DNA from: Virgifigura sp964551315
GTDB taxonomy: Bacteria > Pseudomonadota > Alphaproteobacteria > Dongiales > Dongiaceae
NCBI GenBank assembly: GCA_964551315.1
Contig: CAZKCM010000019.1
Span: 1 to 64,000 of the forward strand
Length of the DNA stretch: 64,000 nucleotides
Direction of reading: 5' to 3'
Made by a program: the position numbers and the translations under genes. The notes under the pieces are model-generated. The model was given only the letters and a program-made list of their open reading frames with translations, was not told the DNA's origin and ran no database searches. Below, in pieces: positions 34,614 to 43,108 of this stretch (its first letter is position 1; every line of letters begins with the position of its first letter).

Positions 34614-36071
34614 CTACCGCGCCTTGCGAAACTCCGACACCGATCCGCCGCCGTTCTGGGCCGCGGGCCGTCGCTCGGCCGCCGGCACCAGCTGGTAGAG
34701 CCGGTATGGCGGGCAGGCGGAGGCGAGCGCGCGCAAAAAGCCATCGCGCCACCATGTGATGTTCTCGCGCCGGAGGTTCGCCATCATGGACCGCCACCGC
34801 GCGCGACGCTCCGCGACCGGCATTCGGAGCGCGGTATGCAGCGCCGTGGCGACGTCGCGGATGTCGTAGGGATTGACCGTTAGGGCGCCGAGCAGTTGCT
34901 CGGCGGCCCCAGCGAAGCGGGAAAGGACGAGGACGCCGGGATCGTCGGGATCCTGAGCGGCGACATATTCCTTCGCGACCAGGTTCATGCCGTCGCGCAG
35001 AGGAGTCACCAGCCCGACGGCGCTGGCCCGATAAAGCCCCGCAAGCTGCTCTTGCCTGAACGAGCGGTTGATGTACCGGATGGGGGTCCAGTCGAACTCC
35101 GCGAAACGTCCATTGATCCCGCCCGCGATCTTCTCGAGCTCGGCACGGATGACGAGATATTCGGGAATGTGCTCGCGCGACGGGGCGGCGACCTGCGTCA
35201 GACAGACTTGGCCGCGATGCTCCGGCCGTGCCTCCAGAAGCATCTCGAAGGCCCGGAATCGCTCGACCAGGCCTTTCGTGTAATCCAGGCGGTCGACGCC
35301 GATGATTGTCCGGTGGCCTGGCCCATCTCCGGTCCGGCGCCCTCGCTGTGCCTCCGCGGCCATGGCGGCGAAGCCATCGGCGTCGATTCCGACCGGAAAG
35401 ACGCCAATGGAGAGTGTTCGGCCGAACACGTGGACCTTCCCTTGACCGTCGATCACTCCGTCGAGTTCGCGCTGCACGAAGTCACAGAAGTTCTGAAGGT
35501 CGCGGCGGGTCTGGAACCCAACTAGGTCGTAGGCGCAAAGACCGTTCGCCAACTCCCTGTGCCAGGGCAGCGCCATCATCACGTCCGGCGGCGGGAAGGG
35601 AATGTGAAGATAGAATCCCAACGGGTTCCCGATGCCGGACCGCCTGAGCTCCTCTCCCAGCAGGAACAGGTGATAGTCATGGACCCAGATCGTGTCGTTG
35701 GCCGTGATCAGTGGTGCCAGACGGCTTGAAAAAAGCGCGTTGACCTGCCGGTAGGACAGGAAGAACGCGGAATCGAACGACGTCAGGTCGAGGCGCCCGT
35801 GCAGCAGCGGCCACAGCGTCCTGTTGGCAAAGCCGTTGTAGTAGCCGTTGAAGTTGTCTTTCGTCAGATCGATCGTGGCAAGCGAGAAGCCGTCACGTTG
35901 TGTCACCGTCGGTTGCGTCGCCGGCGTTTCGACGACCTTCCCGCTCCAACCGAACCAGAGTCCGCCGGATTCGCTCAGCGCTGCCTTGAGGACCACAGCC
36001 AGTCCGCCGGCCTCCGACATCGCGGGTGAGACGGTGGGAACCCTGTTCGAGACGACGACCAACCGCTTCAT
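34614..36071 (-). CDS. otsA: Trehalose-6-phosphate synthase
   Basis: This 485-residue GT20 enzyme joins UDP- or NDP-glucose to glucose-6-phosphate. Motifs are LVVVSNRVP at the N-terminus, the GGL loop (EAGGLAVVLKAAL), WVHDYHLFLLGEELR, GFYLHIPFPP, GVDRLDYTKGL, and LRDGMNLVAKEYVAAQ near the C-terminus for nucleotide-sugar binding. No otsB phosphatase lies in the window, so it must be elsewhere. The start at 36071 matches the family N-terminus and has GAGGTTGG upstream; the frame extends 66 codons without homology. A perfect EcfG-type promoter lies 226 bases upstream. Confidence 0.94.
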   Translation of the reverse strand: MKRLVVVSNRVPTVSPAMSEAGGLAVVLKAALSESGGLWFGWSGKVVETPATQPTVTQRDGFSLATIDLTKDNFNGYYNGFANRTLWPLLHGRLDLTSFDSAFFLSYRQVNALFSSRLAPLITANDTIWVHDYHLFLLGEELRRSGIGNPLGFYLHIPFPPPDVMMALPWHRELANGLCAYDLVGFQTRRDLQNFCDFVQRELDGVIDGQGKVHVFGRTLSIGVFPVGIDADGFAAMAAEAQRGRRTGDGPGHRTIIGVDRLDYTKGLVERFRAFEMLLEARPEHRGQVCLTQVAAPSREHIPEYLVIRAELEKIAGGINGRFAEFDWTPIRYINRSFRQEQLAGLYRASAVGLVTPLRDGMNLVAKEYVAAQDPDDPGVLVLSRFAGAAEQLLGALTVNPYDIRDVATALHTALRMPVAERRARWRSMMANLRRENITWWRDGFLRALASACPPYRLYQLVPAAERRPAAQNGGGSVSEFRKAR

Positions 36072-36296
36072 CCAACCTCTGCCTGTTCGGTTGGTGATCC
36101 CGCGGCGTTCCGTCTGATGAACGATCTCCTGGGTCGCGCCCCGGTAAGAAAAGAGTCCTGTCGTCTCGCATGTTTGGCCGCACGGGACGTATAGAGGGCG
36201 GCATGGCGCCCTTGTTGGGCTGACATTCGGAGGCACCCGGCTTGCGGTTGGGCCAACAGCGGCCGGCAAGACCCACTCTTCTTGTCTTGAACTTCA

Positions 36297-36321
36297 AACG
36301 TTGGCCGGCACGTCTGGTTCC
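36297..36321 (-). promoter_or_regulatory. EcfG-type promoter (candidate) for otsA
   Basis: On the minus strand GGAAC (36321-36317), 16 bases, CGTT (36300-36297): an exact consensus match. It shares the intergenic region with a divergent, equally perfect site at 36428-36452. It implies a leader of about 220 bases for otsA; nothing else was recognised in that stretch. Confidence 0.62.
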
Positions 36322-36427
36322 CGGGCGGCACGAATTTGCGTAAATCTGAAGGTCCTTGGCTCGGGCGGCCCCCGCGAGGCGCGGGCCGTGACGGTGCGGC
36401 GGTACCGCGGGATCGTTCCGCGGAGGC

Positions 36428-36452
36428 GGAACCTAAGTTCTCTCACAACGTT
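36428..36452 (+). promoter_or_regulatory. EcfG-type promoter (candidate) for the Sll1863-like gene
   Basis: GGAAC at 36428-36432, 16 bases, CGTT at 36449-36452: an exact consensus match about 180 bases before ATG 36631. It is back-to-back with the otsA promoter. Confidence 0.62.
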
Positions 36453-36630
36453 TTAAGACCGCGGACCTGGACTGTCGGTGATTAACGCCCCGAGGTGCCG
36501 CCGTCGCGTCTTGCGGCGCAGCGATGACGCCGGCTGAACCAGGCGGAGATCCTTGGCCAAGGATACCGTCGCACCCCGGTCGGCACCGCGAGACGGCCTT
36601 CGGGCGGATGGAAACGGTGTCAGGCTTAGG

Positions 36631-36960
36631 ATGAGCAGGAAAGAAGCGTTTGAACAGAAGGTGGAGGCGCAGCTTAAACAGATATCGATCGAGATCCAGC
36701 GGTTGCTCGATCAGGTCGATGAGGCTGGCGTCGATGCTGAGATCGAGATGATCCGCGCGATCGAGGAAATATGCGATCGATGGACCGATGCCGAGCGCGA
36801 GCGCAATCGCGTTCGCACGGCCGGCGAGGAGGGATGGGAACACCTGCAATCCCGTCTTGAAGCGGCGCTCGACGAACTGCGCTCCGCGGTGGAGCCCACG
36901 GTCGCGCGGTTCCGGCGACTGAGCACCGCACCCGCTTCCTTCGCGGCGAACCCGCAATAG
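36631..36960 (+). CDS. Sll1863-like coiled-coil stress protein
   Basis: The product has 109 residues, almost all helical and highly charged. It begins MSRKEAFEQKVEAQLKQIS and continues with a long heptad-like coiled coil to about residue 65, then a second helix with EEGWEHLQSRLEAALDELRSAV. This is the pattern of a widespread small family annotated after cyanobacterial Sll1863 as a stress-response protein; the molecular role is unknown. ATG 36631 agrees with the family start MxxKEAF; a TTG at 36553 would add 26 residues. The EcfG promoter upstream supports a stress role. Confidence 0.72.
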   Translation: MSRKEAFEQKVEAQLKQISIEIQRLLDQVDEAGVDAEIEMIRAIEEICDRWTDAERERNRVRTAGEEGWEHLQSRLEAALDELRSAVEPTVARFRRLSTAPASFAANPQ

Positions 36961-37075
36961 CGGCGCCGGCCCCCATGGCGACCCGGACCGTATAGCCCGG
37001 CAGAGGAGGCCCTCGACCGCGACGGACAGCCGATGGCGATGTTCGCCGATCGCCCATGCCGGAGGTCACGGGGCC

Positions 37076-37588
37076 ATGGGAGGCGACTTCTTATCAAGTC
37101 TGTGGACGGCCCACACGCCTCTCGACGCGATCGTCCTTCGTTTGGGCGCGGCGATCTTCTTCGGCACCGTCATTGGCCTCGACCGGGAGCTGCGGCAGAA
37201 GGCGGCCGGCCTGCGGACCCACATGCTCATATCGCTTGCGGCGGCGACCTTCACGCTCTTGACCTTCGAGCTCGTTTATCGGCTGGACGCTGCGGGAACG
37301 CTCGAGCATGTGCGGACCGATCCGATCCGCATCATCGAAGCGGTTATCGCCGGTGTCGCTTTCCTTGGGGCCGGCAGCATCATCCAGTCGGGCGCGAACG
37401 TTCGCGGCGTGACGACGGGGGCAAGCATGTGGCTGGTCGGGGCCATCGGATTGGCCTGCGGTGCGGGAATCCTCGATATCGAGCTTATCGCTTTTGTCTT
37501 CGGCATCGCCATTCTTACGATTATCGGATGGTTGGAAAGCCATCTCCTAAACGCCGGCAGGGACGAGGACTCCTCGCGCGGCCCGTAA
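37076..37588 (+). CDS. MgtC/SapB family membrane protein
   Basis: The product has 170 residues. The MgtC domain is complete: LRLGAAIFFGTVIGLDRELRQKAAGLRTHMLISL, VIAGVAFLGAGSIIQSG, then VRGVTTGASMWLVGAIGLACG. These are the signatures of the four-to-five-helix inner-membrane MgtC family. Salmonella MgtC helps survival in low magnesium and inhibits the ATP synthase; most environmental homologues, including ones lacking the C-terminal cytoplasmic domain as here, are uncharacterised. It is 115 bases downstream of the Sll1863-like gene; no promoter was recognised. Confidence 0.85.
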   Translation: MGGDFLSSLWTAHTPLDAIVLRLGAAIFFGTVIGLDRELRQKAAGLRTHMLISLAAATFTLLTFELVYRLDAAGTLEHVRTDPIRIIEAVIAGVAFLGAGSIIQSGANVRGVTTGASMWLVGAIGLACGAGILDIELIAFVFGIAILTIIGWLESHLLNAGRDEDSSRGP

Positions 37589-37676
37589 GCGTCGGATCCG
37601 CCGCGGCCGGGACGGGCCGGTCCGTTTCGTGGTAGACGATAGGCTGCGAAACCGAGAGCCGGAGGAGTTGCTCGCC

Positions 37677-38180
37677 ATGGATGCGGATGAACTGCGCGCC
37701 CTGCAGGCGCCCCTGAAGTCTCGCTATCGGGACGAACCGGACGCGGCCCGGATCACGCTGCGAGCATCCGGTGAACTCGGCAGCGAGTCCATCTCCTGCA
37801 AGGTGGAGACCGGGCGGGCGCTCGTGGAGGCCGGGCTCCATCCGGCGACGGGCGGGGACGGGCTCAGCGCCTGTTCCGGGGACATGCTGCTCGAGGCGTT
37901 GGTCGCCTGCGCCGGCGTGACGCTGCGGGCCGTGGCCACCGCCCTCTCTCTGCCGGTCCGCGGCGGCAGGATCATGGCGGAGGGTGACCTCGACTTTCGC
38001 GGCACGCTCGGGGTTGCGAAGGAGGCACCCGTGGGGTTCACCGCCATCCGTCTGCGCTTCGATCTCGACACCGATGCCGAGCCCGAGCAGTTGGAGAAGC
38101 TCGTGGCGCTGACGGAGCGCTACTGCGTCGTCTATCAGACCTTGCGCAACGCGCCCGCCGTGACGATGCGCCTCGGTTGA
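37677..38180 (+). CDS. OsmC-like family protein
   Basis: The 167-residue second OsmC-fold protein is distinct from osmC at 5083. Residues 15-50 form the N-terminal sheet (ARITLRASGELGSESI), a central helix carries GLSACSGDMLLEALVACAGV with candidate peroxidatic cysteines, and TERYCVVYQTLRNAPAV near the end holds the second conserved cysteine. OsmC-like members reduce organic peroxides, but this subgroup is not characterised. The start at ATG 37677 is chosen for GGAGGAG nine bases upstream; GTG 37629 would add 16 residues. Confidence 0.82.
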   Translation: MDADELRALQAPLKSRYRDEPDAARITLRASGELGSESISCKVETGRALVEAGLHPATGGDGLSACSGDMLLEALVACAGVTLRAVATALSLPVRGGRIMAEGDLDFRGTLGVAKEAPVGFTAIRLRFDLDTDAEPEQLEKLVALTERYCVVYQTLRNAPAVTMRLG

Positions 38181-38223
38181 GACGCCGCGGGGCGGTTCCG
38201 GAGGCGTTGCCGTCGCGGCAGAC

Positions 38224-39030
38224 TCAGCCGATGACGGCGCCCAAATACATCATCGCCACGAATCCGATCAGGAGCCCGACGGTCGCGTGGCCCTGGACGC
38301 CCTTGCGATGGGTCTCCGGGATGATCTCGTGGCTGATCACGAACAGCATGGCGCCGGCGGCAACGGCATAGCCCCAGGGCAGGAGAAGCGCCGCCGTTCC
38401 GACCAGCGCCGCGGCCGCCGCAGCGGCAATCGGCTCGACAAGGCCGGTCATCAGGGCAACCAGGAAAGCCTGGCCCCGCCGGTATCCATCAGCCGTCAGG
38501 GCCGCGGCGACGACGAGCCCTTCCGGCATGTTCTGAAGCCCGATCCCCAGCGCAAGCGCCAGCCCCGTATCGACGTTCCCGCCGCCGAAGCCGACGCCGA
38601 CCGCAAGTCCCTCCGGCAGGTTATGGATGGCGATGGCGAAGACGAGGAGCCAATGGTGGCTGACCGCCGCGATGGCTGCCCCACCGCCATCAGGGCCGAG
38701 GACGAAGTGCTCGTGCGGGATGGCGTTGTGAGCGATGAACAGGAGCCCGGCGCCCAGCAGGATGCCGGACCCGATCATCAGCGGCGCGTTGCCGGTGCCG
38801 ACCAGCTCACCGGCCGCCTCGAGGCCAGGGAGGATCAAGGAGAAGATCGAGGCCGCCAGCATCACGCCCGCCGCAAAGCCGAGCAGGGCCCCTTCGCTCT
38901 TGGCCGACGGGTGCGACCAGGCAAGCACCGGCAAGGCGCCGACGGCGGTCGCCAGCCCGGCGATGAGGCTGCCGACGAGGGCCATTTCGCCCGGCGAGAG
39001 ATAGGACATCCAGTCGGTGAGGAGCGGCAT
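38224..39030 (-). CDS. ZIP-family metal transporter
   Basis: The 268-residue protein has about eight membrane helices. The binuclear metal site of ZIP transporters is visible in helices 4 and 5 as HNLPEGLAVGVG and QNMPEGLVVAAAL, and a further histidine lies in HEIIPETHR. Members import zinc, iron or manganese into the cytoplasm. The GufA/ZupT-like organisation fits, and the metal is not determined. It is convergent with the OsmC-like gene. An AT-rich inverted repeat lies about 45 bases upstream of its start codon and may be a metalloregulator operator. Confidence 0.88.
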   Translation of the reverse strand: MPLLTDWMSYLSPGEMALVGSLIAGLATAVGALPVLAWSHPSAKSEGALLGFAAGVMLAASIFSLILPGLEAAGELVGTGNAPLMIGSGILLGAGLLFIAHNAIPHEHFVLGPDGGGAAIAAVSHHWLLVFAIAIHNLPEGLAVGVGFGGGNVDTGLALALGIGLQNMPEGLVVAAALTADGYRRGQAFLVALMTGLVEPIAAAAAAALVGTAALLLPWGYAVAAGAMLFVISHEIIPETHRKGVQGHATVGLLIGFVAMMYLGAVIG

Positions 39031-39074
39031 GGCGCGACGACCCGTTTGTGAGCGGAGATCTGCTTTAATGCGAA

Positions 39075-39094
39075 TTAGAACTATTAAAATCTAA
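39075..39094. repeat. AT-rich inverted repeat upstream of the ZIP gene
   Basis: TTAGA at 39075-39079 and TCTAA at 39090-39094 flank ten AT-rich bases within the most AT-rich stretch of an otherwise GC-rich region. Its position 45-64 bases before the ZIP start codon suits an operator or the promoter core. The regulator is not identified. Confidence 0.4.
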
Positions 39095-39233
39095 GGCCAA
39101 TAACGGCGCTCCGCAAGATGCTCGAGCCGGAACGAGGCTGCACCGCCCGCCATTCCTTCCGATCGGAACCGGAATCGGCGCCTCCGCAGATATCGATATC
39201 GGATAGACCGCTGACGGTCTTCATGGTGTCCCG

Positions 39234-39258
39234 GGAACATTCGGTCGATAGGTCTGTT
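39234..39258 (+). promoter_or_regulatory. EcfG-type promoter (candidate) for the dehydrogenase-oxidase operon
   Basis: GGAAC at 39234-39238, 16 bases, TGTT at 39255-39258, then 61 bases to the first ATG of a nine-gene co-directional run. It is the only promoter-like element I recognise before this operon. Confidence 0.5.
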
Positions 39259-39319
39259 ATTTGTCACAACCGCGGCTCTCGCGTCGAGCGGCGCCAGCTT
39301 TGGTGAGATCGGAGTCCGA

Positions 39320-39655
39320 ATGAAGGGGAAACCGATTGGCTGGGGACGGCTGCGCGCTCAACGTGACGCGGCCGCGCGGCTTCCGATTCTGGCCGGCGCG
39401 GCGCTTCTGCTTGTCGCTGCTGCCGTGCCCGCCGCGGCGCAGGATCCCTATTCGGGCGCCGGCGAACGGGAAGGGCAGGGCGAAGTTCAGGTCGGCGCCG
39501 GGACGACGACCCAGGTTACGACCGGCACCAGCGGCACGCGGTCGGAGGCGACGCCGACGGAAGCGGAGATCCCGCCGCCGCCCGACGCATCGCTGTGCGA
39601 GCAAATAAGAGAGGCCAACGTTCGGCAGAACTGCATCGACAAGGTCGCCGAATAG
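39320..39655 (+). CDS. Small secreted protein of unknown function
   Basis: The product has 111 residues. A positively charged N-terminus is followed by a hydrophobic core (LAGAALLLVAAAVP) and a likely signal peptidase site at AAA-QD near residue 41. The mature part of about 70 residues is Gly/Thr-rich and ends with a cysteine pair (SLCEQIREANVRQNCIDKVAE) that could form a disulphide. I do not recognise a family. It is the first gene of the dehydrogenase-oxidase operon, 34 bases before the Tat-signal subunit, and is presumably periplasmic. GGAG lies five bases before the ATG. Confidence 0.65.
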   Translation: MKGKPIGWGRLRAQRDAAARLPILAGAALLLVAAAVPAAAQDPYSGAGEREGQGEVQVGAGTTTQVTTGTSGTRSEATPTEAEIPPPPDASLCEQIREANVRQNCIDKVAE

Positions 39656-39689
39656 CCAAGCGACGCCTCGGCAGAGAGGATATCGGCGC

Positions 39690-40436
39690 ATGAAGCACGA
39701 ACTCTCCCGACGGAACTTCTTCCGGACGGCTGGCGCCGCGGGGGCGGCGACCTTGCCCGTTGCCGCCCGCGGCCAGACCGCCGAGGCGCCGGCCCATCAG
39801 GTACCGGCGCCCGGCGCGGCGCCATCCAGTGCTCTGCCCGAAGAGATGTCCTTCTTCTTTACGGAGCCGGAGGCGGCCTTCGTTCGGGCGGCCGCGGATC
39901 GCCTGATTCCACCGGGCGAGGAATGGCCCGGCGCCGCCTGGGCCGGTGTCGTCACCTACATCGATCGGCAGTTGGCAGGAGCCTACGGGAACGGTGCCCG
40001 GCTTTATCTGGAAGGCCCGTGGGAGGACGGGCTGCCGCAGCAGGGCTACCAGCTCCGCTACACGCCGGCACAGCTCTACCGCGTGGCGATCGAGGAGATT
40101 CGTCGGGATGTCGCGGGGCGGTTCGGCGGGCAGGAATTCTGGGAACTTGAGCCGGACGCTCAGGACGGTGTGCTCAAGGCGCTGGAAGAAGGCAGGGTTG
40201 AGCTTCCCTCCCTGCCGAGCGCGGTGTTCTTCGAAACCTTGCTTGCGAACACCATCGAGGGTTTCTTCGCCGACCCCCTCTATGGCGGAAACCGCGACAT
40301 GGTGAGCTGGCGGATGATCGGGTTTCCCGGCGCCTACGCGCAGTATGTCGATCTGGTGGAGGAATACGGCCGACCGTTCGACCGGCCGCCGATGAGCATA
40401 GCGGAATCGGTGTCGCGGCATCGCCGTCACGGATAG
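39690..40436 (+). CDS. Gluconate 2-dehydrogenase subunit 3 family protein (Tat substrate)
   Basis: The product has 248 residues. The N-terminus has a twin-arginine signal, SRRNFFRTAGAAGAATLPVAA, with cleavage expected near ARG-QTAEA. The mature protein carries the subunit 3 domain (FFTEPEAAFVRAAADRLIPPGE, then WAGVVTYIDRQLAGAYG). In known three-subunit sugar dehydrogenases this small subunit is needed to carry the signal-less flavin subunit through the Tat system as a folded complex. The GMC oxidoreductase starts 33 bases downstream and has no signal peptide, which fits that role. Confidence 0.87.
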   Translation: MKHELSRRNFFRTAGAAGAATLPVAARGQTAEAPAHQVPAPGAAPSSALPEEMSFFFTEPEAAFVRAAADRLIPPGEEWPGAAWAGVVTYIDRQLAGAYGNGARLYLEGPWEDGLPQQGYQLRYTPAQLYRVAIEEIRRDVAGRFGGQEFWELEPDAQDGVLKALEEGRVELPSLPSAVFFETLLANTIEGFFADPLYGGNRDMVSWRMIGFPGAYAQYVDLVEEYGRPFDRPPMSIAESVSRHRRHG

Positions 40437-40469
40437 CGACGGAAACTGCGAAGGAAAGGGGAGGTCGCG

Positions 40470-42218
40470 GTGCCGCTCAGGATGAAGCCAGTCGATGTGG
40501 TGCTCGTGGGTGTCGGGTGGACAGGTGGCATCCTCGCCAAGGAGCTGGCGGAAGCGGGGTACAGGGTCGTCGGGCTCGAGCGCGGCGGCCTCCGGCAGAC
40601 CGTGCCGAACTTCCAGTCGCCGAGCATGCATGACGAGCTGAAATACGCCATTCGCCACGGCCTGATGCAGGACCTGAGCGTCGAGACAATCACCTTCCGC
40701 AACTTCGTCGGCCAAAGGGCGCTGCCGATGCGCCAGCTCGGCTCGTTCTATCCCGGTACCGATCTGGGCGGGGCCGGCGTTCACTGGAACGGGCAGACCT
40801 GGCGCTTCCTGCCGGCGGACTTCAAGCTTCGTCGCTTTGTCACCGAACGCTACGGGCCCGATTTCATCCCGGACGACCTGACGATTCAGGACTGGCCGAT
40901 CACCTATGAGGAGCTCGAGCCCTTCTACGCGCATTTCGAGGATGTCTGCGGCATCGCCGGCCCGGGCGAGGGGACCTCATATCTGGAACAGGCCCCGCGG
41001 AGCCGCCCCTACCCCAATCCGCCGATGAAGACCCCCTACGCCTCGGCGCTGTTTCGCGATGCCTGCGAGCGGCTCGGCTACAGGCCGTTCCATGTTCCGT
41101 CCGCCAACATAACGCGGCTCTACACGAATCCCTTCGGGGCCCGGCTCAAGCCCTGCATGTATTGCGGCTTCTGCGAGTACTTCGGCTGCGAGCATTACGC
41201 CAAGGCAAGCCCGCAGATCACCGTGCTTCCCTTCGCCCTGGCCAATGAGAACTTCGAGTTGCGCACCCACGTCCACGTCACCCGGATCAATCACGATCCG
41301 GCGGCGCGGCGCGCGACCGGCGTAACCTACATCGACGGGCGTGGCCGCGAGGTCGAGCAGCCGGCCGAGACCGTCGTGCTTTGCGCCTTCGCCTACAACA
41401 ACGTGCGCTTGCTACTCCTCTCCGGAATCGGCAGGCCTTACGATCCGGCCACCGGGGAGGGCGTGGTCGGCCGCAATTACACCTACCAGACAATGACCGA
41501 CGTCGACGTTTTCTACGACGGAGGGAAGAGGCTGAATCCCTTCATGGGGGCGGGTGCGGCCGGCGTGGCGATCAACGAGTGGAACACCGGAAACTTCGAT
41601 TATACGGGCCTCGGCTTCGTTGGCGGCGCCTATATCGCGTGTTACGTGACGAGTGGACGGCCGATCGAGAACCACCCCGTTCCGGACGGCACGCCTCGCT
41701 GGGGCCTGGAATGGAAGCGCGCCGTGGCGCGGCACTACAACAGCACCGCCGGGATCAGCGTCCACGGGTCTTCCATGCCCCATCCCGGCAATTACATCGG
41801 CCTCGACCGGACCTACACGGATGCCTACGCGCAGCCGCTGGCGATGATCACCTTCGACTTTCCCCGCAACGATCGCCTGATGTCGCGCTTCGTCACGGAA
41901 AAGGCGTGGGAGGTCGCCAAGGCCATGGGCGGAAGACAGGTTTCCGTGTCGTGGCTCGCCGACCATTACAGCATCGTGCCGTATCAGACGACGCACAACA
42001 CCGGCGGCGCGATCATGGGCGATGACCCGCGGACCAGCGCCGTCAACAAGTATCTACAGAGCTGGGATCTGCACAATCTCTTCGTCATGGGGTCCTCCGT
42101 CTTTCCGCAGAACGCCGGCTACAACCCGACAGACACGGTCGGTGCGCTCGCCTATTGGTCCGCCGAAGCCATGATCGGCGACTACCTGAAGAATCCCCGT
42201 CCCCTGGTGCCGGCATGA
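40470..42218 (+). CDS. GMC-family FAD dehydrogenase with iron-sulphur cysteine motif
   Basis: The 582-residue flavoprotein resembles the large subunit of FAD-dependent gluconate and glucose dehydrogenases. The dinucleotide motif is near the start (VDVVLVGVGWTGGILAKELAEAGY). KPCMYCGFCEYFGC shows C-x2-C-x2-C-x4-C, a probable 3Fe-4S ligand set as in FAD-glucose dehydrogenase. The C-terminal HNTGGAIMGDDP and GYNPTDTVGALAY hold the catalytic His and Asn. The substrate, a sugar or polyol, is not determinable. It lacks a signal peptide and likely travels with the Tat subunit. GTG 40470 follows GGGGAGG. The stop overlaps the next gene as ATGA. Confidence 0.88.
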   Translation: MPLRMKPVDVVLVGVGWTGGILAKELAEAGYRVVGLERGGLRQTVPNFQSPSMHDELKYAIRHGLMQDLSVETITFRNFVGQRALPMRQLGSFYPGTDLGGAGVHWNGQTWRFLPADFKLRRFVTERYGPDFIPDDLTIQDWPITYEELEPFYAHFEDVCGIAGPGEGTSYLEQAPRSRPYPNPPMKTPYASALFRDACERLGYRPFHVPSANITRLYTNPFGARLKPCMYCGFCEYFGCEHYAKASPQITVLPFALANENFELRTHVHVTRINHDPAARRATGVTYIDGRGREVEQPAETVVLCAFAYNNVRLLLLSGIGRPYDPATGEGVVGRNYTYQTMTDVDVFYDGGKRLNPFMGAGAAGVAINEWNTGNFDYTGLGFVGGAYIACYVTSGRPIENHPVPDGTPRWGLEWKRAVARHYNSTAGISVHGSSMPHPGNYIGLDRTYTDAYAQPLAMITFDFPRNDRLMSRFVTEKAWEVAKAMGGRQVSVSWLADHYSIVPYQTTHNTGGAIMGDDPRTSAVNKYLQSWDLHNLFVMGSSVFPQNAGYNPTDTVGALAYWSAEAMIGDYLKNPRPLVPA

Positions 42219-43102
42219 CGGCCCGTCGCGCCACCGCAGCGGCTCTCGGCATCGGTGTGACTCTTTTCCTCCTGTCTGCCGCGAAGGCGCAGGTCGACGG
42301 CGAAGGTCGGCCGGCCGGGGGGCAAACGGGACAACCATCAGTCATCGGGGATCAGCCCGGGGCCGTTCGCCCCGGCGGCGCCGAGCCGGACATCAACAAT
42401 GGCCGGTTCGTGGCCGTCGGCGGCGCGACGCAGGACATCGCCAATGCCTGTTTCCGCTGCCATGGCCTGCAGGGCGCGGGCGATTCCGCCGGTGCCTTTC
42501 CGCGGCTGGCCGATCAGAGCGCCTGGTACCTCTTCAAGGCCCTCCAGGATTATGCGAGCGGGCGGCGCAACAACGCGATCATGACGCCGATTGCCCAGGC
42601 GCTCACGACCGAACAGATGGAGGACGTGGCCGCCTATTATGCATCGGTCAAGGACGCCCCCTACCCGCCGCCCCCGGAGGTCGACCCGCTCATGCTCCAG
42701 CTGGGCGCTGCCCTGAGCGCGGTCGGCTCCGCCGAGCAGGGCGTGCAGGCTTGCGTGAACTGCCACGGGCCGGAGGGCGTCGGCATGCCGCCTGTCTACC
42801 CCTATCTGGCCGGGCAGCACGCGCCCTATCTGGAGCTCCAGCTGCGCCTCTGGAAGGAGGACCGGCGCGGCGCCGACCCGCTCAACGTGATGAAGACCAT
42901 CGCCGAGCAACTGACCGACGAGCAGGTGCGGGCGGTTTCCCTGTATTTCGCCTCCATCCGTGTTCCGGAGGTCACGCCCGAAGACGCGTTCGAGGCGGGC
43001 GGAGCCACGGCGACGACGCCGGAGGAAGGGGCACCTTCGGGGACGGCGCTTGGTGTCACGCCGGATGCCACCGCAGGTTCCGGCACCGCGACGGACGAAT
43101 AG
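42215..43102 (+). CDS. Di-haem cytochrome c
   Basis: The product has 295 residues. A signal peptide covers residues 1-25 (ALGIGVTLFLLSAAKAQ). Two class I cytochrome c domains follow, with haem motifs ACFRCHGLQ (near residue 92) and ACVNCHGPE (near residue 187), each with a downstream methionine candidate. The arrangement resembles cytochrome c4/c553 proteins. The last 50 residues are Thr/Ala/Gly-rich. In this operon it is the likely electron acceptor from the flavin dehydrogenase in the periplasm. Its ATG overlaps the dehydrogenase stop by four bases. Confidence 0.88.
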   Translation: MTARRATAAALGIGVTLFLLSAAKAQVDGEGRPAGGQTGQPSVIGDQPGAVRPGGAEPDINNGRFVAVGGATQDIANACFRCHGLQGAGDSAGAFPRLADQSAWYLFKALQDYASGRRNNAIMTPIAQALTTEQMEDVAAYYASVKDAPYPPPPEVDPLMLQLGAALSAVGSAEQGVQACVNCHGPEGVGMPPVYPYLAGQHAPYLELQLRLWKEDRRGADPLNVMKTIAEQLTDEQVRAVSLYFASIRVPEVTPEDAFEAGGATATTPEEGAPSGTALGVTPDATAGSGTATDE

Positions 43103-43108
43103 TCGGGT

